NCBI GenBank assembly: GCA_020072785.1 | Contig: JAIQGG010000001.1 | Span: 496,001-560,000, forward strand | DNA from: Terriglobia bacterium | Lineage (GTDB): Bacteria; Acidobacteriota; Terriglobia; Acidiferrales; UBA7541 | DNA: 64,000 nt | Reading direction: 5' to 3' | Part shown: positions 56,616 to 64,000 of the stretch, one piece after another | Numbering within the stretch: position 1 is the first letter of the stretch | How the letters are laid out: each line of letters begins with the position of its first letter | Program-made: the position numbers and the translations under genes | The notes under the pieces: model-generated | The model's input: only the letters and a program-made list of their open reading frames with translations | Told to the model about the DNA's origin: nothing | The model's database searches: none

Positions 56616-57683
56616 ATGATCAAGCCCTATACCGCCGTCGGTCTTGTGCCCACCATCCGCGGGATCCGCTCCCGCAAGGACATCAAGATCAATCTGGACC
56701 ATCTGAAGCATCTGGTGAAGGCCGCCAACTGGCTCTCCGCCATGGATCTGCCGGTGCGGCTGATGGCCATCCCCGAGGGCGCTTTGCAAGCCTTCAATGA
56801 CGAAGTGCTCGACATGGACCATGTGCAGTACGCGCGGAAATGCGCCATCGATATTCCGGGCGAGGAGACGGAAGAAATCGGCAAGATCGCTCGCGAATGG
56901 GACTGTTTCATCATGGCCCAGGCCAAGGCGCGCCACCCGGACTGGAAAGACCGTTTCTTCAATGTGGGCTTCATTCTCAATCCCAAGGGAGAAGTGATTC
57001 TGAAGCATTACAAGGTGTCCCCGCTGTATCCGGTGGAGCATTCCGTCTGCCCGCATGACATTTACGATTGGTGGATCGAGAAGTACGGACGCAACCTGGA
57101 CGCCTTCTGGCCGGTCGTGGACACCGAGATTGGCCGGATGGGCATCATGATGGCCAACGAAGGATCGTATCCCGAAAATGCGCGGGCCCTGGCGATGAAT
57201 GGCGCGGAAATCGTTTACCGGGCCTCCTACCCGCATCCCGGCAGCGGCAACGACTTCTTCGAGATCCAGAGCGCGGCCCGCGCGCTGGACAATAATATGT
57301 ACATTATGGCGCCCAATCTGGGGACCTATTTCCTTTTCCCCGAGGACACCACGCCCATTGATACTTTTGGCGGACGCTCTTATATCTTCAATTACAAGGG
57401 CCAGAAGGTCGGCAAGCTCGAGTACAGCGGCGGATCGAGTTACGTCGCCGGCGTGATCGATGTGGAAGCCCTGCGCGACCACCGCGCCCGCGCGCAATGG
57501 GACAACTGGATGAAGGACATCCGCTCCGAGCTCTATCAGATCGTCTATGAAAAGCCCATCTATCCCAAGAACCTCTATTTGAACCGCGTCCCGATGAAAC
57601 ACGCTGAATACCGGGAGAAAGTCATCAAACGCCAGATCGCTCTGATGCACGAACGCGGCATCTGGAAGAAGCCGGAACGCTGA
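56616..57683 (+). CDS. Nitrilase-fold protein lacking the catalytic cysteine
   Basis: 355 residues. Close paralogue of 50396-51496 over its full length (same PVRL..IPEG, YPKNL segments). Glu54 and Lys133 remain, but the position matching catalytic Cys179 is Ala180 (codon GCC at 57153-57155, in GIMMANEGSYPE). So it should not work as a normal nitrilase; it may be a regulatory or scaffolding partner of the active paralogue, or bind a ligand. There is no frameshift or stop and the frame is well kept, which suggests it is still selected. 30 bp before the isochorismatase gene. Confidence 0.85.
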   Translation: MIKPYTAVGLVPTIRGIRSRKDIKINLDHLKHLVKAANWLSAMDLPVRLMAIPEGALQAFNDEVLDMDHVQYARKCAIDIPGEETEEIGKIAREWDCFIMAQAKARHPDWKDRFFNVGFILNPKGEVILKHYKVSPLYPVEHSVCPHDIYDWWIEKYGRNLDAFWPVVDTEIGRMGIMMANEGSYPENARALAMNGAEIVYRASYPHPGSGNDFFEIQSAARALDNNMYIMAPNLGTYFLFPEDTTPIDTFGGRSYIFNYKGQKVGKLEYSGGSSYVAGVIDVEALRDHRARAQWDNWMKDIRSELYQIVYEKPIYPKNLYLNRVPMKHAEYREKVIKRQIALMHERGIWKKPER

Positions 57684-57713
57684 GCCTGTTTTCTTGCCGC
57701 CAGCCATTGGAGG

Positions 57714-58400
57714 TTGCCGATGCCCCACCAAGACCGTGCATCCCGGAAAAAATTTTTCACGGTGGACCCCCGGCGTTGCGCCCTACTCGTCATCGACATG
57801 CAGAACGCCTTTGTGGCCGAGGGCGAGCCGTTCGAAACGCCGCCGGCGCGCGCGATGGTTCCGCGCCTCGAGCGTCTGATCCGGTTTTGCCGCGAACGCG
57901 AGATGCCCATCGTCTGGACCCAGTCGGATCACCGGCCGCCCTATGGCGGCCTGATGCTGCAGAAGTTTCCCGTCATCGGCGAGCAGCGCGTCCTGTGGCA
58001 GGGCGAGCCGAGCTTTGAGATGTATCCCCACATGCTCCAGCCGCAGGAAGCGGTCTCCGAGTACCGGCTGGTCAAGCATAAGTTCGACGCTTTTTTCGAA
58101 ACCGGCCTGGACGCCATTCTGCGCTATCACCACACGGATACCGTAATCATCACCGGAACCGCCACCAACGTCTGCTGCGAATCCACGGCCCGTGCTGCGT
58201 TCATGCGTGACTACTATGTGGCATTTCCCAGCGATGCCAATGCGTCATTCGATCCGGCCATGCACGAGGCCACACTGAAGAACATCGACTTATTCTTTGG
58301 CAGAGTGATGACCACTGAGGAGCTTCTGGCGGAAATGGAAGCGGCGATTGCGGAGACCTCCACGGCGGCGCAGCGCCGCACTCGGAAGCCGCGGCCCTGA
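57714..58400 (+). CDS. Isochorismatase-family cysteine hydrolase (amidase type)
   Basis: 228 residues. Triad Asp28 (LLVIDMQNAF), Lys121 (LVKHKFDAF) and Cys154 (TATNVCCESTAR) fit amidohydrolase members such as RutB, N-carbamoylsarcosine amidohydrolase or maleamate amidase, rather than true isochorismatase. Likely cleaves an amide or carbamoyl group late in the pathway. Last gene before the right att copy, and coupled to the pseudo-nitrilase by a short gap. Confidence 0.9.
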   Translation: MPMPHQDRASRKKFFTVDPRRCALLVIDMQNAFVAEGEPFETPPARAMVPRLERLIRFCREREMPIVWTQSDHRPPYGGLMLQKFPVIGEQRVLWQGEPSFEMYPHMLQPQEAVSEYRLVKHKFDAFFETGLDAILRYHHTDTVIITGTATNVCCESTARAAFMRDYYVAFPSDANASFDPAMHEATLKNIDLFFGRVMTTEELLAEMEAAIAETSTAAQRRTRKPRP

Positions 58401-58480
58401 GCCCTGCAGGGGCCCTGGGAGCGTCCGCCCGGCCGCATGCGCGAGATGTGAAAAACTGTTGGCTGATCTCGTAGCCCGGG

Positions 58481-58502
58481 CGAGCCCCCTCACGTCTACC
58501 AA
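58481..58502. repeat. Putative att site, right copy (tRNA-Ala 3'-end fragment)
   Basis: CGAGCCCCCTCACGTCTACC plus AA; 21 of 22 identical, in the same orientation, to 33828-33849. The single difference (C to T) lies in the acceptor-stem part. No other part of a tRNA is here, so it is a duplicated end, not a tRNA gene. It lies 80 bp past the last island gene. Confidence 0.8.
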
Positions 58503-58641
58503 TTTTCCCCGCGCAACGGACCGTCCTCCGATTCCGGCCGCAGCGGGCCGGCGGCGCCCCGGCGCACCCGAAAGCGGCGGAAAATTGATAGAATGGATGT
58601 GGCTGTAGTCCCCCGCGTTAGAACCAGAAGGAGTTCCGTTC

Positions 58642-60042
58642 ATGTCTACGTCTACGACCACCAAAGCGGCGCGGCCCGTCTGGAAACCTACGACCCGGGT
58701 GGGTGTAGGCGGACAGCCGTTCAAGTATCCGCTGGAGCGCGCGTTTGTGGAGCCGGACTGGCGGCGTTTTCCGGGCTGGAAGGACGTGACGCGGGAGCAG
58801 TGGGAGACGGCCTTGTGGCAACGGCAGCACACGGTCAAGAACCTCAAAGAACTGAAGGAAGTGATGGGCGCCCTGCTCCCCGAGGACCTCGCGGCCAATG
58901 TCGAGCGGGACATGCGCGAGCGCGCCACTATGTCCATGCTCATTCCGCCGCAGATGATCAACACCATGAATGAGCGGGACCTGTGGAACGATCCGGTGCG
59001 CCACTACATGCTCCCGGCGTTCGACGACCGCCATCCGGAGTGGCCCAGCCATCCGCACGCCAGCCGCGACAGCCTGCATGAATCCGACATGTGGGCGGTG
59101 GAGGGGCTGACGCACCGCTACCCGACCAAGGTGCTGGCGGAGATGGTTTCCACCTGCCCGCAGTACTGCGGGCACTGCACGCGCATGGACCTGGTGGGCA
59201 ACGATGTGCCGCAGGTGACCAAGCTGCGCTTCCAGATTCCGCAGAAAGAGCGCTTCGAACAGATGCTCGATTATCTGCGGCGCACGCCACAGGTTCGCGA
59301 CGTGGTGGTTTCCGGCGGGGACATCGGCAACCTGCCCATCCAGCAGCTCGAGCCGTTCGTCAGCGCCTTGCTGGACATCGAAAACATCCGCGACATCCGC
59401 TTCGCCTCCAAGGGGCTGATCGGCATCCCGCAGCATTTCCTGCAGGACGAGGTGCTGCACGGCTACGAGCGTCTGGCCAGGAAGGCGCGGGAGCGCGGCG
59501 TCAGCCTGGCGTTTCACACCCACGCCAACCATGCCGCGCAGGTCACGCCCCTGGTGGCGCGGGCTTCGCGCAAGCTGCTGGAGCTGGGCTTCCGCGACGT
59601 GCGCAACCAGGGCGTGCTGCTGCGCGGCGTCAACGCTTCCTCCCGGGAACTGCTCGAGTTGTGCTTCACGCTTCTCGATCATGCCTCGATCATTCCCTAC
59701 TACTTCTACATGTGTGACATGATCCCCAACGCCGAGCACTGGCGCGTGGCGGTCTACGAAGCGCAGCAGTTGCAGCACGACATCATGGGCTATCTGCCGG
59801 GCTTCGCCACCCCGCGCATCGTCTGCGACGTGCCCTTTGTGGGCAAGCGCTGGGTGCACCAGGTGCGCCAGTACGACCGCGACAAGGGCGTTACCTACTG
59901 GACCAAGAACTACAAGACCGGCATCGAGGCCCAGGATCCCGAAGCGCTGACCCGCCAGTACGAATACTACGATCCCATCTACACACTGCCCGAGGCCGGA
60001 CAGGAATGGTGGCGCCTGCAGCACGAGCATACGGCCAGCTGA
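58642..60042 (+). CDS. KamA-family radical SAM protein (lysine 2,3-aminomutase-like)
   Basis: 466 residues. Radical SAM cluster cysteines 172, 176 and 179 (CPQYCGHC), SAM-binding VVVSGGDIGNLP, and VRNQGVLLRGVN, a KamA-type motif. A Lys in PFVGKRWV near the end is a candidate for the PLP-binding residue of lysine 2,3-aminomutase. It might be a lysine or glutamate aminomutase or a related PLP-radical enzyme. It is the first gene beyond the island. No partner (for example kamD/E) is in the window. Confidence 0.82.
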   Translation: MSTSTTTKAARPVWKPTTRVGVGGQPFKYPLERAFVEPDWRRFPGWKDVTREQWETALWQRQHTVKNLKELKEVMGALLPEDLAANVERDMRERATMSMLIPPQMINTMNERDLWNDPVRHYMLPAFDDRHPEWPSHPHASRDSLHESDMWAVEGLTHRYPTKVLAEMVSTCPQYCGHCTRMDLVGNDVPQVTKLRFQIPQKERFEQMLDYLRRTPQVRDVVVSGGDIGNLPIQQLEPFVSALLDIENIRDIRFASKGLIGIPQHFLQDEVLHGYERLARKARERGVSLAFHTHANHAAQVTPLVARASRKLLELGFRDVRNQGVLLRGVNASSRELLELCFTLLDHASIIPYYFYMCDMIPNAEHWRVAVYEAQQLQHDIMGYLPGFATPRIVCDVPFVGKRWVHQVRQYDRDKGVTYWTKNYKTGIEAQDPEALTRQYEYYDPIYTLPEAGQEWWRLQHEHTAS

Positions 60043-60177
60043 TCGCCGCCAAGGATTACGACCGCCCGGAAGGCCCCCGCGCGCGCCTTCTGCCCCGCGC
60101 GGCGCGCAGTTGCTTCAAAAGAAACACCCTGTAGACAGCTGTGTGGAATGTGCCGCAGGCGTGATAGCGTTTAGTTT

Positions 60178-60753
60178 ATGCAACCCTTTTCTACACAAGT
60201 TGCCGAGCGCAGCAATCAGCGCCGCAGCCAGCGCGTGCTGCTGAGCCTCCCCGTGGAGGTCACCGCGCAGCAGGGGGTGGAGAAGAAACCCGTCTCGGAA
60301 AAGACCCGCACGATGGTGGTGAATGCGCACGGCGCGCTGGTGCAACTAAATCTGAAAGTGGAAATTGGGCAGCAGCTTACCGTGAAAAATCTGAAGACCA
60401 GCGAAGAGGCCCATTGCCGCGTGGTCTTCGTGAATCATGCGCAGCTGAGCAATGTGGAGGTGGGCCTCGAGTTCCTCAAGCCGGCGCCTCTTTTCTGGCG
60501 CATTGCCTTTCCCCCGGCGGATTGGACGCCGCGCAGCCCCGACGCCAAGGGCTCCGCATCCAAAGGCGGGGCAGCCCCAGCGCACCAGCGCCCCGTCGCG
60601 GCTCCCAGTGCGAAACCCGCGCCAGCTGCCGCTCCGGGTGCAAAACCAGCGACAACGCCGGCGCCGGCTTCCCCTGCCAAACCAAATCCGGCGCCAGTCC
60701 CAAAGCCCGCTTCGCCCCTGATCTCAACTCCGAACCCTGGGCTGAAAAAGTAA
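60178..60753 (+). CDS. PilZ-like protein with Pro/Ala-rich tail
   Basis: 191 residues. Residues 1-100 resemble a PilZ domain: RRSQRVLLSLPVEVTA gives the RxxxR-like arm, but the second motif (normally D/NxSxxG) reads VNAHGALV, so c-di-GMP binding is uncertain. The C-terminal 80 residues are low complexity (AAP, AKP repeats) and probably disordered. Confidence 0.7.
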   Translation: MQPFSTQVAERSNQRRSQRVLLSLPVEVTAQQGVEKKPVSEKTRTMVVNAHGALVQLNLKVEIGQQLTVKNLKTSEEAHCRVVFVNHAQLSNVEVGLEFLKPAPLFWRIAFPPADWTPRSPDAKGSASKGGAAPAHQRPVAAPSAKPAPAAAPGAKPATTPAPASPAKPNPAPVPKPASPLISTPNPGLKK

Positions 60754-60951
60754 AGCCAATTACGCCGAGCACTCGCCGCGGAGTGGGGCATAATTCGCAT
60801 CCCGGACGGAAAATTGCGCCAGGTGCCCCAGGCGAAGAGATCTCCCGCTTCGTTTATGCAACTAAACTCCGTATATAGAATAGGTTAAGTTGCATCTTTC
60901 GCTCCTGCTGGTGGCAATCAGAATGCCATAACTATCGCAGAGGCGATTTCC
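60754..60951. other. Gap between the PilZ-like gene and tonB
   Basis: 198 bp without a gene. A more A/T-rich stretch near 60850-60890 (TATATAGAATAGG) may contain a promoter for tonB, with no confident -35. Confidence 0.4.
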
Positions 60952-61824
60952 ATGGCCCGGGCACCCTTGTTGGAGCCCCCAGTCTTGGGGGTGCGTGTTA
61001 GAACTGTTGCTCCGGCAGTCCTTCTTCCTGTACCGATACCGAGACCCGTGCAAGCCACGCGTCCGCGCGTCGAGGCTAATTTCTCGAAATCACTCATCGA
61101 GATGAACCGCGTGCCGGCAGGCTCGCGCGCCCTGCAACTCGCCGTTTCCATCGTGGTGCATGTGCTGGTCATCGGCGTGCCCCTGCTGCTTTCGCTGTGG
61201 TACACGGACACGCTCAATCTGCGCGCGTACACGGCGACGCTGCTGGTCGGCCCGCCACCTCCACCACCTCCGCCGCCGGCCGCCGCCGCAGTCGTCCGCA
61301 CGGCGCCGCGCCGCGTCTTCACCAGCGAAGGCAAACTCCTGGCGCCCAGGTTTATTCCCAAACAGGTAGCGGTGCTCAAGGAAGCGCCGCTCCCGGATGT
61401 TTCCGGGCTGGAGGGCATCTCGGGCGGCGTTCCCGGCGGCGTGCCGGGCGGGCAGATGGGCGGAGTGCTCGGGGGAGTACTCGGCGGCATCTTGAGCAGC
61501 AAGGCGGTTGCGCCGCCGCTCGCGGCAAAGGCCAAGGCTCCGGTGCGCATTGGAGGCCGGGTGCGGCCGCCGCGCGCGCTGCTGAAGGCCGCACCCGACT
61601 ATCCTGCTCTGGCCCAGAGCGCGCGTATCCAGGGCGACGTGGTGATCGACGCGACGATCGATTCGCAGGGGAATGTGATAGACGCGAGGGTTGTCAGCGG
61701 CCACCCGTTGCTCTACGACGCGGCGCTGAATGCCGTGCGCACGTGGAAATACGAGCCGACGTACCTGAATGACGAGCCCGTGCCCATTCAGATGAATGTA
61801 ATCGTATCGTTCCGGATGCACTGA
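60952..61824 (+). CDS. tonB: Energy transducer TonB
   Basis: 290 residues from ATG 60952; ATG 61102 (MNRVPAGSRALQL) is a possible later start just before the membrane segment VSIVVHVLVIGVPLLLSLW. A Pro-rich spacer (PPPPPPPPP), a Gly-rich repeat (GGVPGGVPGGQMGGVLGGVL) typical of Acidobacteriota TonB, and a C-terminal TonB domain (DYPALAQSARIQGDVVIDAT to IQMNVIVSF). It would energise TonB-dependent receptors such as the two island receptors. No exbB/exbD is adjacent. Confidence 0.88.
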   Translation: MARAPLLEPPVLGVRVRTVAPAVLLPVPIPRPVQATRPRVEANFSKSLIEMNRVPAGSRALQLAVSIVVHVLVIGVPLLLSLWYTDTLNLRAYTATLLVGPPPPPPPPPAAAAVVRTAPRRVFTSEGKLLAPRFIPKQVAVLKEAPLPDVSGLEGISGGVPGGVPGGQMGGVLGGVLGGILSSKAVAPPLAAKAKAPVRIGGRVRPPRALLKAAPDYPALAQSARIQGDVVIDATIDSQGNVIDARVVSGHPLLYDAALNAVRTWKYEPTYLNDEPVPIQMNVIVSFRMH

Positions 61825-61859
61825 CGCCGGCACAAAGCTCCTCACACCCCCATGTGAGG

Positions 61860-61918
61860 GAGACCCCGCCTCCGCAAAGCCCTTCGAGGGGACATTGGGC
61901 CAGCGGAGACGGGGTCTC
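61860..61918. terminator. Large inverted repeat between tonB and glnD (likely bidirectional terminator)
   Basis: GAGACCCCGCCTCCGC (61860-61875) and GCGGAGACGGGGTCTC (61903-61918) form a 16-bp stem with one mismatch and a 27-nt loop; a T-rich tail (TGTTTATT) follows on the plus strand. The two flanking genes converge here. Confidence 0.7.
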
Positions 61919-61937
61919 TGTTTATTTCCGCTGGGAA

Positions 61938-64000
61938 TCAGGCCAAAGCTTCCGTCAGCGCTTCGCACAGCGCGTCCTGCATTTCCGGGCGGAGCTTTTT
62001 TCCCTGTGCGGTGAGGTAGAAGACGTCGATGGCCTTCTGGCCCTCGGTGTCGATGAGCGCGACTTCGATGTTGCACGCGAGACGCGCCAGGGCGGAGCCG
62101 ATGGCGTAGAGCAGGCCAGGGCGGTCCTGGGTGATCAGCTCGAGCAGGGTGCTCTGTTCCGAGGAGGCGTCGTCGAAGCGGATGGTGGTGCTCACGGCCA
62201 CCTTCGGCGGGCGGGCGCGGCCCATGCCTAGGCGGCTTTTCAGCAGCGGCTCGAGTGCGGTCTTGCCGCTGAGGATGTCCGCCAAGCTGCGCCGGAATCG
62301 TTCTTTCTCGCCCGGGTTCAGCTCCAGGGTGCGGTGCAGATCCTCGAAGTGGAAGGTGTCCAGGGCGATCCCCGCGGCGTTGGCAAAGGCGTCGGCCTTC
62401 ACGATGTTCATTCCCCAGCCCGCGAGGGCGCCGGCGATGTTCGCGAACAGCCCCGGACGGTCGGGCGTCAGCACGGTAAGCGAGAAGGCGTGCGGCACGG
62501 CTTTCAGTTCCGCCTGCACGGGCTCTTCGGAGAGGCGCCGGTAGAGCTCGAAATGCGCGGCCACTTCCGCCGGAGAGTGCACGGCGAGATAGCGCCGGGG
62601 GAAGCCTTCAAGGAACCACTCGAGGTCCTCGATCTTGGCTCCGGCAATGCGCCGCGCTTCGTCGAGGAACGGCGTCTCGTGCGCGATGTGCAGACGGTCG
62701 CGGTCCACGCTGCGGCTGAGGTGATTGGCGGTGGCCGCGAAGAGCTGCCAGAGCATTTCGGCTTTCCACGGCGTGAGCGCTTCGGGATTCACCGCCTGGA
62801 TGTCGGCATAGGTGAGCAGGCAGAGCCGGGTGAGGCGCTCCGGGGTCTCCACCGTGCGGGCGAAGGCGGCCACGGTGCCGGGATCGAAAATATCGCGGCG
62901 CAGCAGCGTGGCGGACATGTCCAGGTGGTGCTCGATCAGGAAGTGGACCTCGTCCTTTTCCTGGGCGTCGAGGCCCAGGCGCGCCGCCGCGCTCTGCAGC
63001 GCTTCGAGGCTTCCAGCCACGTGGTTTTCCGTGGGCATGCCCTTGCCGATGTCGTGCAGAAGCATGGCGAAAATGAGCAGGTCGCGGCGCTCGAGCGATT
63101 TCCAGAGATCGCAGAAATGCCGGGCGCGCTCGTCCTGCGGCTCGGCCAAGTCCTGCAGGTGTTCGATGGTGCGCAGGGAGTGCTCGTCCACGGTGTAGCG
63201 GTGATAGAAGTCGCGGACCACCAGCGCGTCGATGGCCCGGAACTCGGGGAGCATGTCCGCGAGCAGGCCGATACGGTGCATGGGCCGCAGGGCTGCGGCG
63301 GGATGCGGCGTGTCGAGGATTTCGCGCCAGGGCGGCCGGAACCCGGCAGCGTCTTGCTGCGCCGCGGCGGTGCGCCGCCACAGCTCGCCGAGAATGCGCT
63401 CGGCTCCGAGCGTGGGTGGGCAGCCGCTGCGCGCCGCTGCGCTCAGAAAGGCGAAAACATCGCTGCGGCTGCGCAGGGCGCCCGGAGCGGCCAGTTCCAG
63501 GCGGCCGTCTTCGACGAAGAAAGGGCCACGCTCGCCGCGGGCCAGAAAAGGGAAGCGCCGCCCCCAGAAGGAGCGCCGCTTCGGCGCCTGCTCGATCTTC
63601 GGCAGCAACTCGCGGTTGAGCGTGCGCGCGTGCTGGAAATAGAGGCGCATCCATTCCGCGGGATCGCGCGGTACGCCGTCGGCGGCGCCCAGAGCGCGGC
63701 GCGCGGCAGTCTCCTGCAGCTCGTAGGTAAGGCCGTTGTCGTTGCGGCCGTTGGCGTAGTGGAGAAAGCAGCGCACGGCGCTGAGGAATTCCAGGGCCTG
63801 GGCGGGCGGCGGTTCGAGTGGTGCGGGCGGGCGGGGCTCCGCGCCGGCTTTTTTCGCCAGGGCATCGAGCCAGGCGGCGGCGTGGTGGTCGCGCAGGCCC
63901 CCGGGTGCGTCCTTTACGTTGGGCTCGAGATGAAAGATAGTGTCGCCGTAGCGCGCGTGGCGCTCGCGGGTCAGGCGCACGATCTCTGTCGTGAGAAAGC
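61938..64000 (-). CDS. glnD: [Protein-PII] uridylyltransferase GlnD (C-terminal part)
   Basis: 687 residues visible; the frame stays open to the window edge, so the N-terminus is outside. Starts within the nucleotidyltransferase region (EPNVKDAPGGLRD), followed by the HD domain with LLHDIGKG, and two C-terminal ACT domains (LTVLTPDRPGLFANIAGALA, LLELITQDRPGLLYAIGSAL). It uridylylates and de-uridylylates PII in response to glutamine. Complete at the 3' end. Confidence 0.95.
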   Translation of the reverse strand, partial: FLTTEIVRLTRERHARYGDTIFHLEPNVKDAPGGLRDHHAAAWLDALAKKAGAEPRPPAPLEPPPAQALEFLSAVRCFLHYANGRNDNGLTYELQETAARRALGAADGVPRDPAEWMRLYFQHARTLNRELLPKIEQAPKRRSFWGRRFPFLARGERGPFFVEDGRLELAAPGALRSRSDVFAFLSAAARSGCPPTLGAERILGELWRRTAAAQQDAAGFRPPWREILDTPHPAAALRPMHRIGLLADMLPEFRAIDALVVRDFYHRYTVDEHSLRTIEHLQDLAEPQDERARHFCDLWKSLERRDLLIFAMLLHDIGKGMPTENHVAGSLEALQSAAARLGLDAQEKDEVHFLIEHHLDMSATLLRRDIFDPGTVAAFARTVETPERLTRLCLLTYADIQAVNPEALTPWKAEMLWQLFAATANHLSRSVDRDRLHIAHETPFLDEARRIAGAKIEDLEWFLEGFPRRYLAVHSPAEVAAHFELYRRLSEEPVQAELKAVPHAFSLTVLTPDRPGLFANIAGALAGWGMNIVKADAFANAAGIALDTFHFEDLHRTLELNPGEKERFRRSLADILSGKTALEPLLKSRLGMGRARPPKVAVSTTIRFDDASSEQSTLLELITQDRPGLLYAIGSALARLACNIEVALIDTEGQKAIDVFYLTAQGKKLRPEMQDALCEALTEALA

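Larger units (their letters stand above)
33850..58502. mobile_element. Putative genomic island (about 24.65 kb) inserted at tRNA-Ala
   Basis: Bounded by an intact tRNA-Ala at the left and a partial tRNA 3'-end copy at the right, the arrangement left by site-specific integration. The interior is uniform in theme (catabolic and redox enzymes, two receptors, three regulatory proteins), with no housekeeping genes; housekeeping-type genes resume on both sides. No integrase, transposase or conjugation gene is visible inside, so if it is an island it has lost its own mobility genes or they were never part of it. Confidence 0.7.

Noticed and set aside
56616-57683. Nitrilase paralogue as a pseudogene with frameshift
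   Set aside because: The frame is intact, and length and flanking residues are conserved; only the Cys is replaced, so it is reported as a pseudo-enzyme rather than a broken gene.
58481-58502. Second tRNA gene
   Set aside because: Only the T-loop-to-CCA part matches; there is no acceptor 5' strand, D arm or anticodon arm upstream.

Overview
The window comes from a high-GC bacterial chromosome, most likely a soil or sediment member of Acidobacteriota (class Terriglobia in the broad sense). The evidence is two roughly 1,000-residue Oar-like TonB-dependent receptors with an N-terminal carboxypeptidase-regulatory-like domain, a glycine-rich TonB, frequent GTG/TTG starts, short overlaps between adjacent genes, and many short intergenic palindromes. 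The taxonomic call is inference; no 16S gene is present.

Layout. 0-8.1 kb: class III aminotransferase end, dprA-topA-xerC (an order also seen in Firmicutes), an outer-membrane-type protein, a GNAT acetyltransferase and an alpha/beta hydrolase. 8.3-13.3 kb: ribosome and GTPase genes rplU-rpmA, obgE, nadD, rsfS, a sigma-54 activator and rlmH. 13.4-18.2 kb: corrinoid adenosyltransferase, accD-folC, purE-purK. 18.3-26.7 kb: a peptidase C26 amidotransferase, a FabG-like reductase, hslV-hslU, a fibronectin-type lipoprotein, a fumarylacetoacetase-family protein and membrane proteins. 26.7-30.7 kb: an acyl-CoA carboxylase operon (carboxyltransferase, biotin carboxylase, an unknown 78-residue protein, biotin carrier). 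30.7-33.6 kb, minus strand: rpmB, a lipoprotein PpiC-type isomerase, and a secreted His/Met-rich protein whose copper-ligand spacing resembles PHM monooxygenases.

33.8-58.5 kb looks like a genomic island. It starts at an intact tRNA-Ala(TGC) gene, and a 22-bp copy of that tRNA's 3' end (21/22 identical, same orientation) lies 24.65 kb downstream at 58481-58502. Everything between is catabolic or redox cargo: a three-subunit molybdenum hydroxylase of the xanthine dehydrogenase family; an Rrf2-molybdoenzyme-MoaD-ferredoxin-NrfD operon; a PAS-LuxR regulator; a StyA-like flavin monooxygenase with an SDR and a flavin reductase; an aldehyde dehydrogenase; two nitrilase-fold proteins, one with its catalytic Cys replaced by Ala; an isochorismatase-type amidohydrolase; and two paralogous Oar-like receptors. 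Together they suggest import and oxidative breakdown of a (hetero)aromatic, perhaps nitrogen-containing, compound, with electrons passed to the quinone pool. The substrate is unknown and no integrase is visible.

58.6-64 kb returns to a core-like setting: a KamA-family radical SAM enzyme, a PilZ-like protein, TonB, and glnD (cut by the window end).

A second theme is repeats. The palindrome GACCGC-NNN-GCGGTC occurs at least eleven times. Wherever copies are clustered they are spaced 27 or 54 bp apart, so they keep reading frame, and at two loci they lie inside genes. A different TTCGAAATTCG-type repeat fills several other intergenic gaps.
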